Origin: Pseudomonadota bacterium
GTDB taxonomy: Bacteria; Pseudomonadota; Alphaproteobacteria; Rhizobiales; Xanthobacteraceae
DNA length: 7,386 nt
Assembly: GCA_023414975.1 (NCBI GenBank)
Contig: JAEZMI010000046.1
Coordinates: forward strand, 1-7,386
Reading direction: 5' to 3'
The position numbers and the translations under genes were made by a program. Below, in pieces: positions 1-5,022 of this stretch (the stretch's first letter is position 1; the number at the start of each line of letters is the position of its first letter). Under the pieces are notes generated by a model. It searched no databases and was not told where the DNA came from. It was given only the letters and a program-made list of their open reading frames with translations.

Positions 1-368
1 GGATAGGTCCAGCGCTCGATCTCGCCATAATGCTCGATGTCGGTGAGCGGCTGGATGCGCGTGTTCACCTCGTCATTGATGCGGCGCAGCTGCTCGAAAT
101 TGGCCGGCGTCAGCGCGACCTTGCCGGCCCGGCCATTGCCGTTGCCGCACTCGGCCGGCTGCTCCGCGCAGAAGCGGGCATAGCCCACGGGGGTGGCGGT
201 GTTGCTCCCCGCAATCATGTTCGAGCCGGGGGCGCTGCGCATCGCCAGATGCACATCGCCGACCCGCTCGCTCGCCTGCGCCGGGGAGGTGCCCCAGACG
301 CCGGCCATCGCCGCTATCACGACCGCTGCCGCCGCCGCGAGACGGGCTCGTTCGAGCCTCTTGTTCAT
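1..368 (-). CDS. Transglutaminase-like cysteine peptidase (BTLCP family), N-terminal part
   Basis: The gene runs off the left edge, leaving about 122 residues. It begins with an export signal: basic residues (MNKRLERAR), an Ala/Val-rich core, and an AQA cleavage site near residue 32. The mature part reads PVGYARFCAEQPAECG, then LTPANFEQLRRINDEVN, then TDIEHYGEIERW. This is the N-terminal signature of the bacterial transglutaminase-like cysteine peptidases (BTLCP, peptidase family C93); family knowledge places the catalytic Cys/His/Asp beyond the edge, after the EHYG...W segment. These are periplasmic or exported proteins, and in some bacteria relatives act on surface adhesins beside secretion or diguanylate-signalling genes; nothing here shows such a partner. 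The ATG at 368 is preferred because GAGG lies 6 nt upstream. An in-frame ATG at 380 has its purines directly against it, and TAG precedes it by three codons. It diverges from the rhomboid gene. The family call is fairly secure, the substrate unknown. Confidence 0.82.
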   Translation of the reverse strand, partial: MNKRLERARLAAAAAVVIAAMAGVWGTSPAQASERVGDVHLAMRSAPGSNMIAGSNTATPVGYARFCAEQPAECGNGNGRAGKVALTPANFEQLRRINDEVNTRIQPLTDIEHYGEIERWTY

Positions 369-490
369 CGCGTACCTCATTCCTGTCTATGAAAGACATC
401 ATGGCAGCGATGTTTTTATTCTGGTCTAAGCGATGTCGAAGATTCACGGCGACCTTGGATAGGGCTCGTTAACACCTGTTTGTCTTGGCA

Positions 491-498
491 TTAACCAT
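491..498 (+). promoter_or_regulatory. Possible CtrA half-site (TTAACCAT)
   Basis: TTAACCAT is a known CtrA half-site form in alphaproteobacteria. It lies in the divergent gap between the BTLCP peptidase and the rhomboid gene, about 100 bp upstream of the rhomboid frame. A second TTAA (469-472, within GTTAAC) is 18 nt away, not the 7 nt of a full TTAA-N7-TTAA site. A GANTC (CcrM methylation) site lies at 441-445 and two more at 604-608 and 622-626. Short motifs like this occur by chance, so this is suggestive only. Confidence 0.3.
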
Positions 499-582
499 TA
501 CTATTGGCGGGTTGTTGATAAAGCGGGTCCGTCCGCCCCACGGCCCGCGACCCGGCGTGCCGGGGAGAAGTGCTCCTGCGCG

Positions 583-630
583 CTCAATTCTTTGCGCACG
601 CTCGATTCTTTGCGCGCACTCGATTCTTTG
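583..630 (+). repeat. Triple 18-bp tandem repeat at the start of the rhomboid frame
   Basis: Three copies of CTC(A/G)ATTCTTTG start at 583, 601 and 619, exactly 18 bp apart, and the bases between copies are also similar (CGCACG, CGCGCA). In the rhomboid frame the units read LNSLRT, LDSLRA and LDSLIV, so copy number changes would keep the frame. Each unit contains an in-frame TTG, a possible start codon, and copies two and three contain GATTC, a GANTC methylation site. It looks like a slippage or short tandem duplication. Confidence 0.85.
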
Positions 631-1461
631 ATCGTCTCCGCCCTATGGACGCTTGCCCGCTCCCGCGGCCGCGCCTATGTGATCGGCGTGCTTGACCCAT
701 CGCAGATCGCCGCCCAGCGCCGCCAGCCCATCCTCAACGTGCCGACGGTGATCACCGTCCTGGCGGCGGTGATGCTGGCGATCCAGGCGCTCAGGGATTT
801 CGTCGATCCCGACACCGGCATCGAAATCCTCGCGCTCTTCGCCTTCATTCCCGCCCGCTTCGACCCGTCGGTTCTCGCCGAGGGCATCCTGCCGGGCGGG
901 GTGGGCGCGGATGTGTGGACCTTCGTCACCTATGCCTTCCTGCATGGCGGCTGGACCCATGTCGGCCTCAACCTGCTGTGGATGCTGGCCTTCGGCAGCC
1001 CGGTGGCCCGCCGCTTCGGCACGCTGCGCTTCCTTTTGTTCTTCCTCGTCACGGCGGCGGCGGGGGCGGGGCTGCACCTCGTCACCCATGAGGGCGAACT
1101 GGTACCGATGATCGGCGCCTCGGCGGCGGTGTCGGGCTGCATGGCCGCGGCGATCCGCTTCATGTTCGCGTCCGAGGGGCATGTGATCTGGCAGCCGGAT
1201 GCGATGAGCGCCTCCGTGCATTTTCCCGCCCCGCCGCTCGGCGTCGTGATGCGCGACCGCCGGGTGATCGGCTTCGTCGTTGTCTGGTTCGTCATCAATA
1301 TCGGCTTCGGCCTGATGACGCCGGCCGGCATCGCCGATGGCAGCATCGCCTGGGAAGCGCATATTGGCGGCTTCCTCGTCGGGCTGCTGCTGTTTCCGCT
1401 GTTCGATCCGGTGCGCAAATACCCGGACAGCCACCCCTATTCCGGCCGCCACCAGGGCTGA
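592..1461 (+). CDS. Rhomboid family intramembrane serine protease
   Basis: Integral membrane protease of the rhomboid (S54) family, which cuts transmembrane segments of other membrane proteins. Numbered from 592, a hydrophobic segment lies at about 50-68, followed by a loop with W109 and FLHGGWTHVGLNLLW (116-130, His118 and Asn127 as in rhomboid helix 2). Next come FGTLRFLLFFL (142-152), the catalytic-serine segment GASAAVSG (Ser177), a helix at 225-240, and the catalytic-histidine segment AHIGGFLVG (His257). Both members of the Ser-His dyad are present. The residue after Ser177 is Ala rather than the usual Gly of GxSG; I recall this in some rhizobial relatives. The start is unresolved. The frame opens at TTG 592 inside a tandem repeat, and the purine-rich GGGGAGAAG (562-570) is about 21 nt upstream, too far for a good ribosome site. 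GTG 679 and GTG 688 would give the short tail before RRQPILNVP that seems more usual. The substrate cannot be inferred. Confidence 0.88.
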   Translation: MRTLDSLRALDSLIVSALWTLARSRGRAYVIGVLDPSQIAAQRRQPILNVPTVITVLAAVMLAIQALRDFVDPDTGIEILALFAFIPARFDPSVLAEGILPGGVGADVWTFVTYAFLHGGWTHVGLNLLWMLAFGSPVARRFGTLRFLLFFLVTAAAGAGLHLVTHEGELVPMIGASAAVSGCMAAAIRFMFASEGHVIWQPDAMSASVHFPAPPLGVVMRDRRVIGFVVVWFVINIGFGLMTPAGIADGSIAWEAHIGGFLVGLLLFPLFDPVRKYPDSHPYSGRHQG

Positions 1462-1609
1462 AGGCGGGCGCTCTCCAAGCGGTTACCCGGCCTTTGACCC
1501 AAGCCTATTGCCTCACGCAGCGTTAAGGCGGATCATTTCCGGCTCAGGCCGCGCTTCACGACGGCCTTCACGAGCGGCCGGCGGGAGAGCCGACCGGCTG
1601 CCGAATGGG

Positions 1610-1616
1610 AAGGAGG
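1610..1616 (+). promoter_or_regulatory. Ribosome binding site deciding the CBS protein start
   Basis: AAGGAGG lies 6 nt before ATG 1623. This favours 1623 over an in-frame ATG at 1605, which lies upstream of this site, and over the out-of-frame ATG at 1618. Confidence 0.8.
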
Positions 1617-1622
1617 CATGCC

Positions 1623-2054
1623 ATGACGGTTCGTTCGATCCTGAACGAGAAGGGATACGACGTGGAGACCATCCGCCCCGACGCAAGCCTGCGTCAGGCG
1701 GTGGAAGTGCTTGCCGACAAGCGCATCGGCGCTATCGTGGTGACCGATGCCGAACGCCGCGTGGTCGGCATCCTCTCGGAACGCGACTGCGTGCGGGTGA
1801 TCGGCCATGACGGGCCGCAGCGGCTCAACGACCCGGTGTCCTCGGTCATGACCTCGAAGGTGGTGACGGCCGACGGCAACGAGACCGTGCATCAGGTCAT
1901 GGAGCACATGACCGCCGGGCGCTTCCGCCATCTGCCGGTGGTGCAGGGTGGCAAGCTGATCGGCATCATCTCGATCGGTGACGTGGTGAAGCATCGTCTC
2001 GCGGAAATGGAGCGCGAGAGCCACGCCATGCGCGAATACATCATGTCCACCTGA
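1623..2054 (+). CDS. CBS-domain-pair protein (stand-alone Bateman module)
   Basis: A 143-residue soluble protein made almost entirely of two CBS domains. The first spans about 8-65 (SLRQAVEVLADKRIGAIVV, then VVGILSERD at 48-55), and the second about 73-128 (VMTSKVVTADGNETV, RFRHLPVV, GKLIGIISIGDVV). A short charged tail (LAEMERESHAMREYI) follows. CBS pairs bind adenosyl ligands such as AMP, ATP, NADH or SAM and regulate partner proteins; here no enzyme domain is fused, so the partner is unknown. Homologues of this size and with the same C-terminal ERES..REYI tail are widespread in rhizobia. The start is fixed by a near-perfect ribosome site. The gene follows the rhomboid on the same strand after a 161-bp gap, so it probably has its own promoter, and it ends against a hairpin facing hisI. 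The domain call is firm and the cellular role open. Confidence 0.93.
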   Translation: MTVRSILNEKGYDVETIRPDASLRQAVEVLADKRIGAIVVTDAERRVVGILSERDCVRVIGHDGPQRLNDPVSSVMTSKVVTADGNETVHQVMEHMTAGRFRHLPVVQGGKLIGIISIGDVVKHRLAEMERESHAMREYIMST

Positions 2055-2060
2055 CACATG

Positions 2061-2086
2061 CGCTCCCGGCCAGAGGGTCGGGAGCG
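2061..2086. terminator. GC-rich hairpin between convergent genes
   Basis: CGCTCCCG (2061-2068) pairs perfectly with CGGGAGCG (2079-2086). Three more pairs (GCC with GGT, one G-T) extend the stem to 11 bp around an AGAG loop. It starts 6 bp after the CBS gene stop and lies 24 bp beyond the end of hisI, so it could serve both strands. No T-run follows on either side, so intrinsic termination is likely but not certain. A separate perfect 12-bp palindrome, CGCCGGCCGGCG, follows at 2088-2099. Confidence 0.6.
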
Positions 2087-2109
2087 TCGCCGGCCGGCGG
2101 GACGCACGC

Positions 2110-2604
2110 TCAGAAGCGCGGCGTGTCGGTCTTTTTGGGCGTGCCGTAAACCTCGGCCGGGTCGAACAGCTTGCCGCCGTCATTGACCGTAAGCGTGAGG
2201 GCCGGCGTCGGGGCAGCGCCGAGTGGCACGGAGCGGAAGAAGCAGGAACGGTGCCCGGTGTGGCAGGCCGCACCCGTGCCGCCCATGCGCACGCGCATCA
2301 CCACCGCGTCCTGGTCGCAATCGACCCGAAGCTCGACGAGCTTCTGCACATGGCCGCTTTCCTCGCCCTTCTTCCACAGACGCCCGCGCGAGCGGCTGTA
2401 GTAATGCGCCTCGCCGGTCTCGATGGTGAGGGCGAGGGCCTGCGCGTTCATGTGCGCGACCATCAGCACGACGCCGTCATCCGCATCGACGGCAACGGCG
2501 GTGATCAGCCCATCGGCATCGAATTTCGGCGCGAGGCGCTGGCCTTCCTCGACCTCGGCCTTGCTGCCGCGCGCGGCGAAGGCCGGCACGCCCGGCTCAG
2601 CCAC
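2110..2604 (-). CDS. hisI: Phosphoribosyl-AMP cyclohydrolase
   Basis: HisI (EC 3.5.4.19) opens the purine ring of phosphoribosyl-AMP at N1-C6 to give ProFAR, the third step of histidine synthesis, in the cytoplasm. The 164-residue protein shows the family marks in order: [10 protein letters not shown] (48-57), [18 protein letters not shown] (68-85), DCDQDAV (95-101) and [11 protein letters not shown] (114-124). Cys96, Cys114 and Cys121 match the zinc-binding cysteines, and Asp95, Asp97 and Asp99 the second-metal aspartates. There is no HisE (phosphoribosyl-ATP pyrophosphohydrolase) domain, so it is the monofunctional form, and no other his gene lies in the window. The start is GTG at 2604, overlapping the folE stop by 8 bp; the next in-frame ATG is codon 48, inside the fold, so the GTG is well supported despite a weak ribosome site. 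This suggests translational coupling to folE. The C-terminal 30 residues are variable in the family. Confidence 0.95.
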   Translation of the reverse strand: MAEPGVPAFAARGSKAEVEEGQRLAPKFDADGLITAVAVDADDGVVLMVAHMNAQALALTIETGEAHYYSRSRGRLWKKGEESGHVQKLVELRVDCDQDAVVMRVRMGGTGAACHTGHRSCFFRSVPLGAAPTPALTLTVNDGGKLFDPAEVYGTPKKTDTPRF

Positions 2605-3241
2605 GCACGCCCCGCAACAGGCTCATGAAACGCACCTGCTCCTGCGGATCGTCGCGGAAGACGCCGGTGAACTGGGTGGTGACGGTCGACGCGCCCTGCT
2701 TGCGGACGCCGCGCATGGCCATGCACATGTGCTCGGCCTCGATCAGAACGGCGACGCCGCGCGGCTTCAGCGCCTCGTCCATCGCGGTGATGATCTGCGA
2801 GGTGAGGTGCTCCTGCGTCTGCAGACGCCGCGCATAGAGGTCGACGATGCGGGCGATCTTGGAGAGGCCCACCACGCGCTCGACCGGGAAATAGGCGACA
2901 TGAGCCTTGCCGACGAAGGGCACCATGTGGTGCTCGCAATGCGAGTGGAACGCGATGTCGCGCACCAGAACCATGTCGTCGAAATTGCCGATCTCGCCGA
3001 AGGTGCGGTCGAGCAGGGCCCCGGACTCGGCGGCATAGCCGCTGTAGAACTCCTCATAGGCCTTCACGACACGCTTGGGCGTATCCAGCAGGCCCTCGCG
3101 GTTCGGGTCGTCGCCCGCCCAGGCGATGAGCGTGCGGACGGCGGCCTCGGCTTCCTCGCGGGTGGGGCGGTTCGTCGGTGTCGCCGCGGCGGCAACTTCG
3201 TTCTTCGCGCTACGCATCAGCGATTCAAGCACGGCATCCAT
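2597..3241 (-). CDS. folE: GTP cyclohydrolase I
   Basis: FolE (EC 3.5.4.16) converts GTP to 7,8-dihydroneopterin triphosphate plus formate, the entry to tetrahydrofolate and, in many bacteria, to queuosine. The 214-residue type IA (zinc) enzyme has an Ala-rich, probably flexible N-terminus (1-26), then [20 protein letters not shown] (38-57), [11 protein letters not shown] (99-109), [13 protein letters not shown] (138-150) and [12 protein letters not shown] (168-179). Cys102, His105 and Cys173 correspond to the zinc ligands (Cys110, His113, Cys181 in E. coli), and His104 and His171 to the catalytic His112 and His179. ATG 3241 is chosen because GGAG lies 6 nt upstream; ATG 3265 would add eight residues (MRRRTEFV) but has no such site. 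It is the first gene of a two-gene minus-strand operon with hisI and diverges from the NifU-like gene. No riboswitch-like leader is evident. Confidence 0.97.
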   Translation of the reverse strand: MDAVLESLMRSAKNEVAAAATPTNRPTREEAEAAVRTLIAWAGDDPNREGLLDTPKRVVKAYEEFYSGYAAESGALLDRTFGEIGNFDDMVLVRDIAFHSHCEHHMVPFVGKAHVAYFPVERVVGLSKIARIVDLYARRLQTQEHLTSQIITAMDEALKPRGVAVLIEAEHMCMAMRGVRKQGASTVTTQFTGVFRDDPQEQVRFMSLLRGVRG

Positions 3242-3247
3242 GACGAA

Positions 3248-3251
3248 CTCC
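3248..3251 (-). promoter_or_regulatory. Ribosome binding site deciding the folE start
   Basis: On the minus strand GGAG ends 6 nt before ATG 3241. The alternative ATG at 3265 is preceded by CCCGGTTACAA, with no purine-rich site. Confidence 0.65.
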
Positions 3252-3408
3252 GTTCGACGGCGCATTTGTAACCGGGCGCCGGGGTGTCACCGGTATTAAT
3301 CGACATACGTGCCATGATCGGTCACGGATCAGCGCATCACCACCAACATAACGGCCGCGCTCCACGCCCGGAAGTGACATCCGGTTGCTTCCGCTTGCCG
3401 CCACCCGC

Positions 3409-3420
3409 ACCTATATAGGT
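3409..3420. promoter_or_regulatory. Perfect 12-bp AT-centred palindrome in the folE / NifU-like divergent gap
   Basis: ACCTATATAGGT is a perfect palindrome 56 bp before the NifU-like start, in an otherwise GC-rich gap (3242-3475). The TATATA core could be part of a -10 region for the plus strand; TTGCTT (3385-3390) and TTGCCG (3395-3400) lie upstream but at spacings that do not fit a standard promoter well. It could equally be a repressor site. On the folE side, TAATAC (minus strand, 3293-3298) is a possible -10. Nothing else in the gap is clear. Confidence 0.3.
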
Positions 3421-3475
3421 CGGCAAGGGTGGCCTGCAACGCAGCCGCATCGCGCGGCGCGACGGACGGACAAGC

Positions 3476-3916
3476 ATGCTGAACGAGGTCTATAATCGCC
3501 GCATCCTTGAACTGGCAGCTGATATACCACGTTTGGGCCGGCTTGCCTCGCCCGATGCCACGGCAACGGTGCATTCCAAGCTTTGCGGTTCCACGGTTAC
3601 AGTTGACCTTGCGGTACGTGAGGGGGTGGTCGCCGATTTCGCCCATGAGGTGCGCGCCTGCGCGCTCGGGCAGGCGTCGTCTTCCGTGATGGGGGCGCTC
3701 GTGGTCGGCTCGACGACCGCGGAACTGCGCACGGTGCGCGAGGCGATGCGGCGCATGCTGAAGGAGAACGGCCCGCCGCCGGAAGGGCGCTGGGCGGAAC
3801 TCGCCGTGCTGGAGCCGGTGCGCGACTACAAGGCGCGGCACGCCTCGACGCTGCTCACCTTCGACGCGGTGGTCGACGCGCTCGACCAGATCGAGGCGAA
3901 GGCGGCGGTGGATTAG
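3476..3916 (+). CDS. NifU/IscU-like iron-sulfur scaffold family protein, third cysteine absent
   Basis: The 146-residue protein has the NifU N-terminal (IscU/SufU) fold signature: MLNEVYNRRILELAADIPRL at the start, KLCGSTVTVDL (35-45) matching the PxCGD loop, ACALGQASSS (61-70) matching GCGxAxxSS, and EPVRDYKARHASTLL (113-127) where IscU carries its third cysteine. Canonical scaffolds bind the cluster through three cysteines and the Asp of CGD. Here Cys37 and Cys62 remain, but the Asp is Ser39 and the third cysteine is replaced within RHAS. It may therefore hold a metal or cluster differently, or act as an accessory rather than a full scaffold. The same divergent form is, as I recall, common in rhizobia, so it is a family feature rather than a local mutation. 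No isc or suf gene adjoins it. It diverges from folE and converges on the exported protein. ATG 3476 is preceded by GGACAAGC, a modest ribosome site. Confidence 0.88.
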   Translation: MLNEVYNRRILELAADIPRLGRLASPDATATVHSKLCGSTVTVDLAVREGVVADFAHEVRACALGQASSSVMGALVVGSTTAELRTVREAMRRMLKENGPPPEGRWAELAVLEPVRDYKARHASTLLTFDAVVDALDQIEAKAAVD

Positions 3917-3980
3917 GGCGGCGACCCTCACCTCGCAATTCCGCACGGCCGCAGCAGAAGCCGGGATTGCGTCCCGCCCC

Positions 3981-4072
3981 CGTCATCCCGGACGGCCACA
4001 GGCCGATCCGGGATCGCGGCCAGAATGGAGAGTGATCCCGGCTCTACGGCTGCGCCTCCAGCCGGGATGACG
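3981..4072. repeat. Two-hairpin REP/BIME-like intergenic element
   Basis: The 3917-4124 gap between two convergent genes holds a composite palindrome. Hairpin one pairs ATCCCGGACGGCC (3985-3997) with GGCCGATCCGGGAT (4001-4014), one bulged base, loop ACA. Hairpin two pairs ATCCCGGCT (4035-4043) with AGCCGGGAT (4060-4068). The outer ends CGTCATCCCGG (3981-3991) and CCGGGATGACG (4062-4072) are also exact inverse copies, so the whole can fold as one long stem. This matches the style of dispersed intergenic palindromes in Hyphomicrobiales genomes. It may also act as a transcription terminator for both neighbours or, if mobilised by a RAYT transposase, as a REP; no transposase is in the window. Confidence 0.85.
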
Positions 4073-4124
4073 GCTGATTATCGGGATGATGGTTAGGTGG
4101 TCGGCTGAAGTTCTCGTTGAAGGC

Positions 4125-4568
4125 TCAGCGTTCGGTGAAGAAGGTGAACAGGACCTCGTCCTTCTCCCCGGTCAGGCAGAGGAAACGGTTCGCGGTGTCG
4201 GAGCGGTCGCGTTGGATATAGGCCTCGCCCATGATGACGCCTTTTACCGGCGTTTTGCCGAGGGTGGATTCGGCCTGCGCGATGGTGAGGCCGTCCACGT
4301 CGATATAGATGTCGTCCACGGAGGGGGAGCGCTGCTTCAGCTTCTTCAGCGCGTCCGCCTTGCAGGCGGCGACGCGCTGCATGTCGGGATCGACGTCCGG
4401 CTCGTTGGCCGCCGCGGGATCGGGCTGCGTGCCGCCGGTGGGGCCGGGCGGGGCGGCGGGAGCCGGCGGGGGCGGGACATCCGGCAGTTTGGGCGGCCCG
4501 GCCTGCTGGGCGAGGGCGGGCCCCACCGTGAGCAGGAGCAGGAGGGTGAGGGGCGCCGTCATCCGCAT
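4125..4568 (-). CDS. Exported proline-rich protein of unknown function
   Basis: I do not recognise a named family. The 147-residue protein has a clear signal peptide (MRMTAPLTLLLLLTVGPALA, with cleavage likely before QQ at 21). A disordered Pro/Ala linker (about 24-55, with PPPPAPAAPPGP) follows. A conserved-looking C-terminal domain (about 60-147) holds AACKADALKKL, SVDDIYIDVDGLT, VKGVIMGEAYIQRD and NRFLCLTGEKDEVLFTFF. Cys69 and Cys131 are the only cysteines and could form a periplasmic disulfide across this domain. There is no lipobox Cys, so it is probably soluble periplasmic or loosely attached. ATG 4568 is preferred over a longer frame from 4613, since the signal peptide starts there and GAAAGG lies about 8 nt upstream; ATG 4562 is also possible. 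It diverges from yidD (89-bp gap) and converges on the NifU-like gene. Rhizobial genomes seem to carry similar short proteins, but I cannot assign a role. Confidence 0.75.
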   Translation of the reverse strand: MRMTAPLTLLLLLTVGPALAQQAGPPKLPDVPPPPAPAAPPGPTGGTQPDPAAANEPDVDPDMQRVAACKADALKKLKQRSPSVDDIYIDVDGLTIAQAESTLGKTPVKGVIMGEAYIQRDRSDTANRFLCLTGEKDEVLFTFFTER

Positions 4569-4657
4569 CGTCTGAACCTTTCCACCGCCTATGTGCCCCC
4601 CAACGCGCGGCATTCGCGGCGGTTCCCGGCTATGGAGTGCCGACGGTGAGCCCGCGC

Positions 4658-4975
4658 ATGCCGACGCGGATCGCCCGCCTGCCGCGGCTGATGCTGCGCG
4701 TGCCGATCCTGATCTACCGCTACAGCCTCTCCGCCTTCATGGGCCGGCAGTGCCGCTACCTCCCCACCTGTTCGGAATTCGCCGAGACGGCGATCGACCG
4801 ACACGGCGCCTGGGCGGGCGGCTGGATGGCGGCGGGGCGCCTCTGCCGGTGCCATCCCTGGGGCGGCTCGGGCTTCGAGTGCGTGCCGGCCGAATTGCCC
4901 GCCGATGGCGCGTGGTATATGCCGTGGCGCTATGCGCGGACGCCTTCGAGGCAGGAGGCCCCGCGCGCCAACTGA
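4658..4975 (+). CDS. yidD: Membrane protein insertion efficiency factor YidD
   Basis: YidD is a small inner-membrane-associated protein that assists YidC/Sec-dependent insertion of membrane proteins. From ATG 4658 it has 105 residues: a basic amphipathic N-terminus ([20 protein letters not shown]), then the family core [20 protein letters not shown] (20-39), [12 protein letters not shown] (45-56) and [17 protein letters not shown] (61-77). The conserved CRxxPTCS and R-x-CHPxG motifs are intact. A 28-residue tail after the core is variable. The start is not settled: GTG 4637 and GTG 4646 lie in frame upstream, and GGAG (4634-4637) fits GTG 4646, whereas ATG 4658 has only GGTGAG at about 7 nt. 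The usual rpmH-rnpA-yidC neighbours are absent. Instead thrS follows 47 bp downstream on the same strand, probably co-transcribed. Confidence 0.93.
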   Translation: MPTRIARLPRLMLRVPILIYRYSLSAFMGRQCRYLPTCSEFAETAIDRHGAWAGGWMAAGRLCRCHPWGGSGFECVPAELPADGAWYMPWRYARTPSRQEAPRAN

Positions 4976-5010
4976 CCAGAAGCCTACCTGCGTGGTTCGC
5001 AGGAGTGGGC

Positions 5011-5015
5011 AGGAG
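5011..5015 (+). promoter_or_regulatory. Ribosome binding site deciding the thrS start
   Basis: AGGAG lies 7 nt before ATG 5023. A second AGGAG sits 10 bp upstream (5001-5005) in the partly repeated CAGGAGTGGG / CAGGAG. The thrS frame stays open far upstream (to 4591), but those extra codons overlap yidD in another frame and are not coding. Confidence 0.8.
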
Positions 5016-5022
5016 AAACGAC

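Noticed and set aside
469..494. Full CtrA site TTAA-N7-TTAA
   Set aside because: The two TTAA elements are separated by 18 nt, so only half-sites can be claimed.
583..630. CRISPR-like array
   Set aside because: Units are only 18 bp, contiguous, with no unique spacers and no cas genes nearby.
643..1452. Long minus-strand frame opposite the rhomboid gene
   Set aside because: Its composition is His/Arg/Ala/Asp-rich with no domain, and it mirrors a well-supported membrane protease.
1494..1527. Sigma-70-like promoter for the CBS gene (TTGACC at 1494-1499)
   Set aside because: The -35-like box is good, but no acceptable -10 lies at 16-18 nt; the nearest AT-rich hexamer (1522-1527) is 22 nt away.
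3242..3475. Folate-type riboswitch upstream of folE
   Set aside because: The leader on the minus strand is short and I can identify no conserved pseudoknot pattern; such riboswitches are mainly known from Gram-positive bacteria.
4591..5022. Open frame extending thrS 144 codons upstream
   Set aside because: It overlaps yidD in another frame, is Pro/Arg/Ala-rich as expected for a GC shadow, and the ThrRS TGS domain plus AGGAG site fix the start at 5023.
4976..5022. T-box or autoregulatory operator before thrS
   Set aside because: Only 47 bp separate yidD and thrS, with no stem or anticodon-like arms; T-boxes are not expected in alphaproteobacteria.
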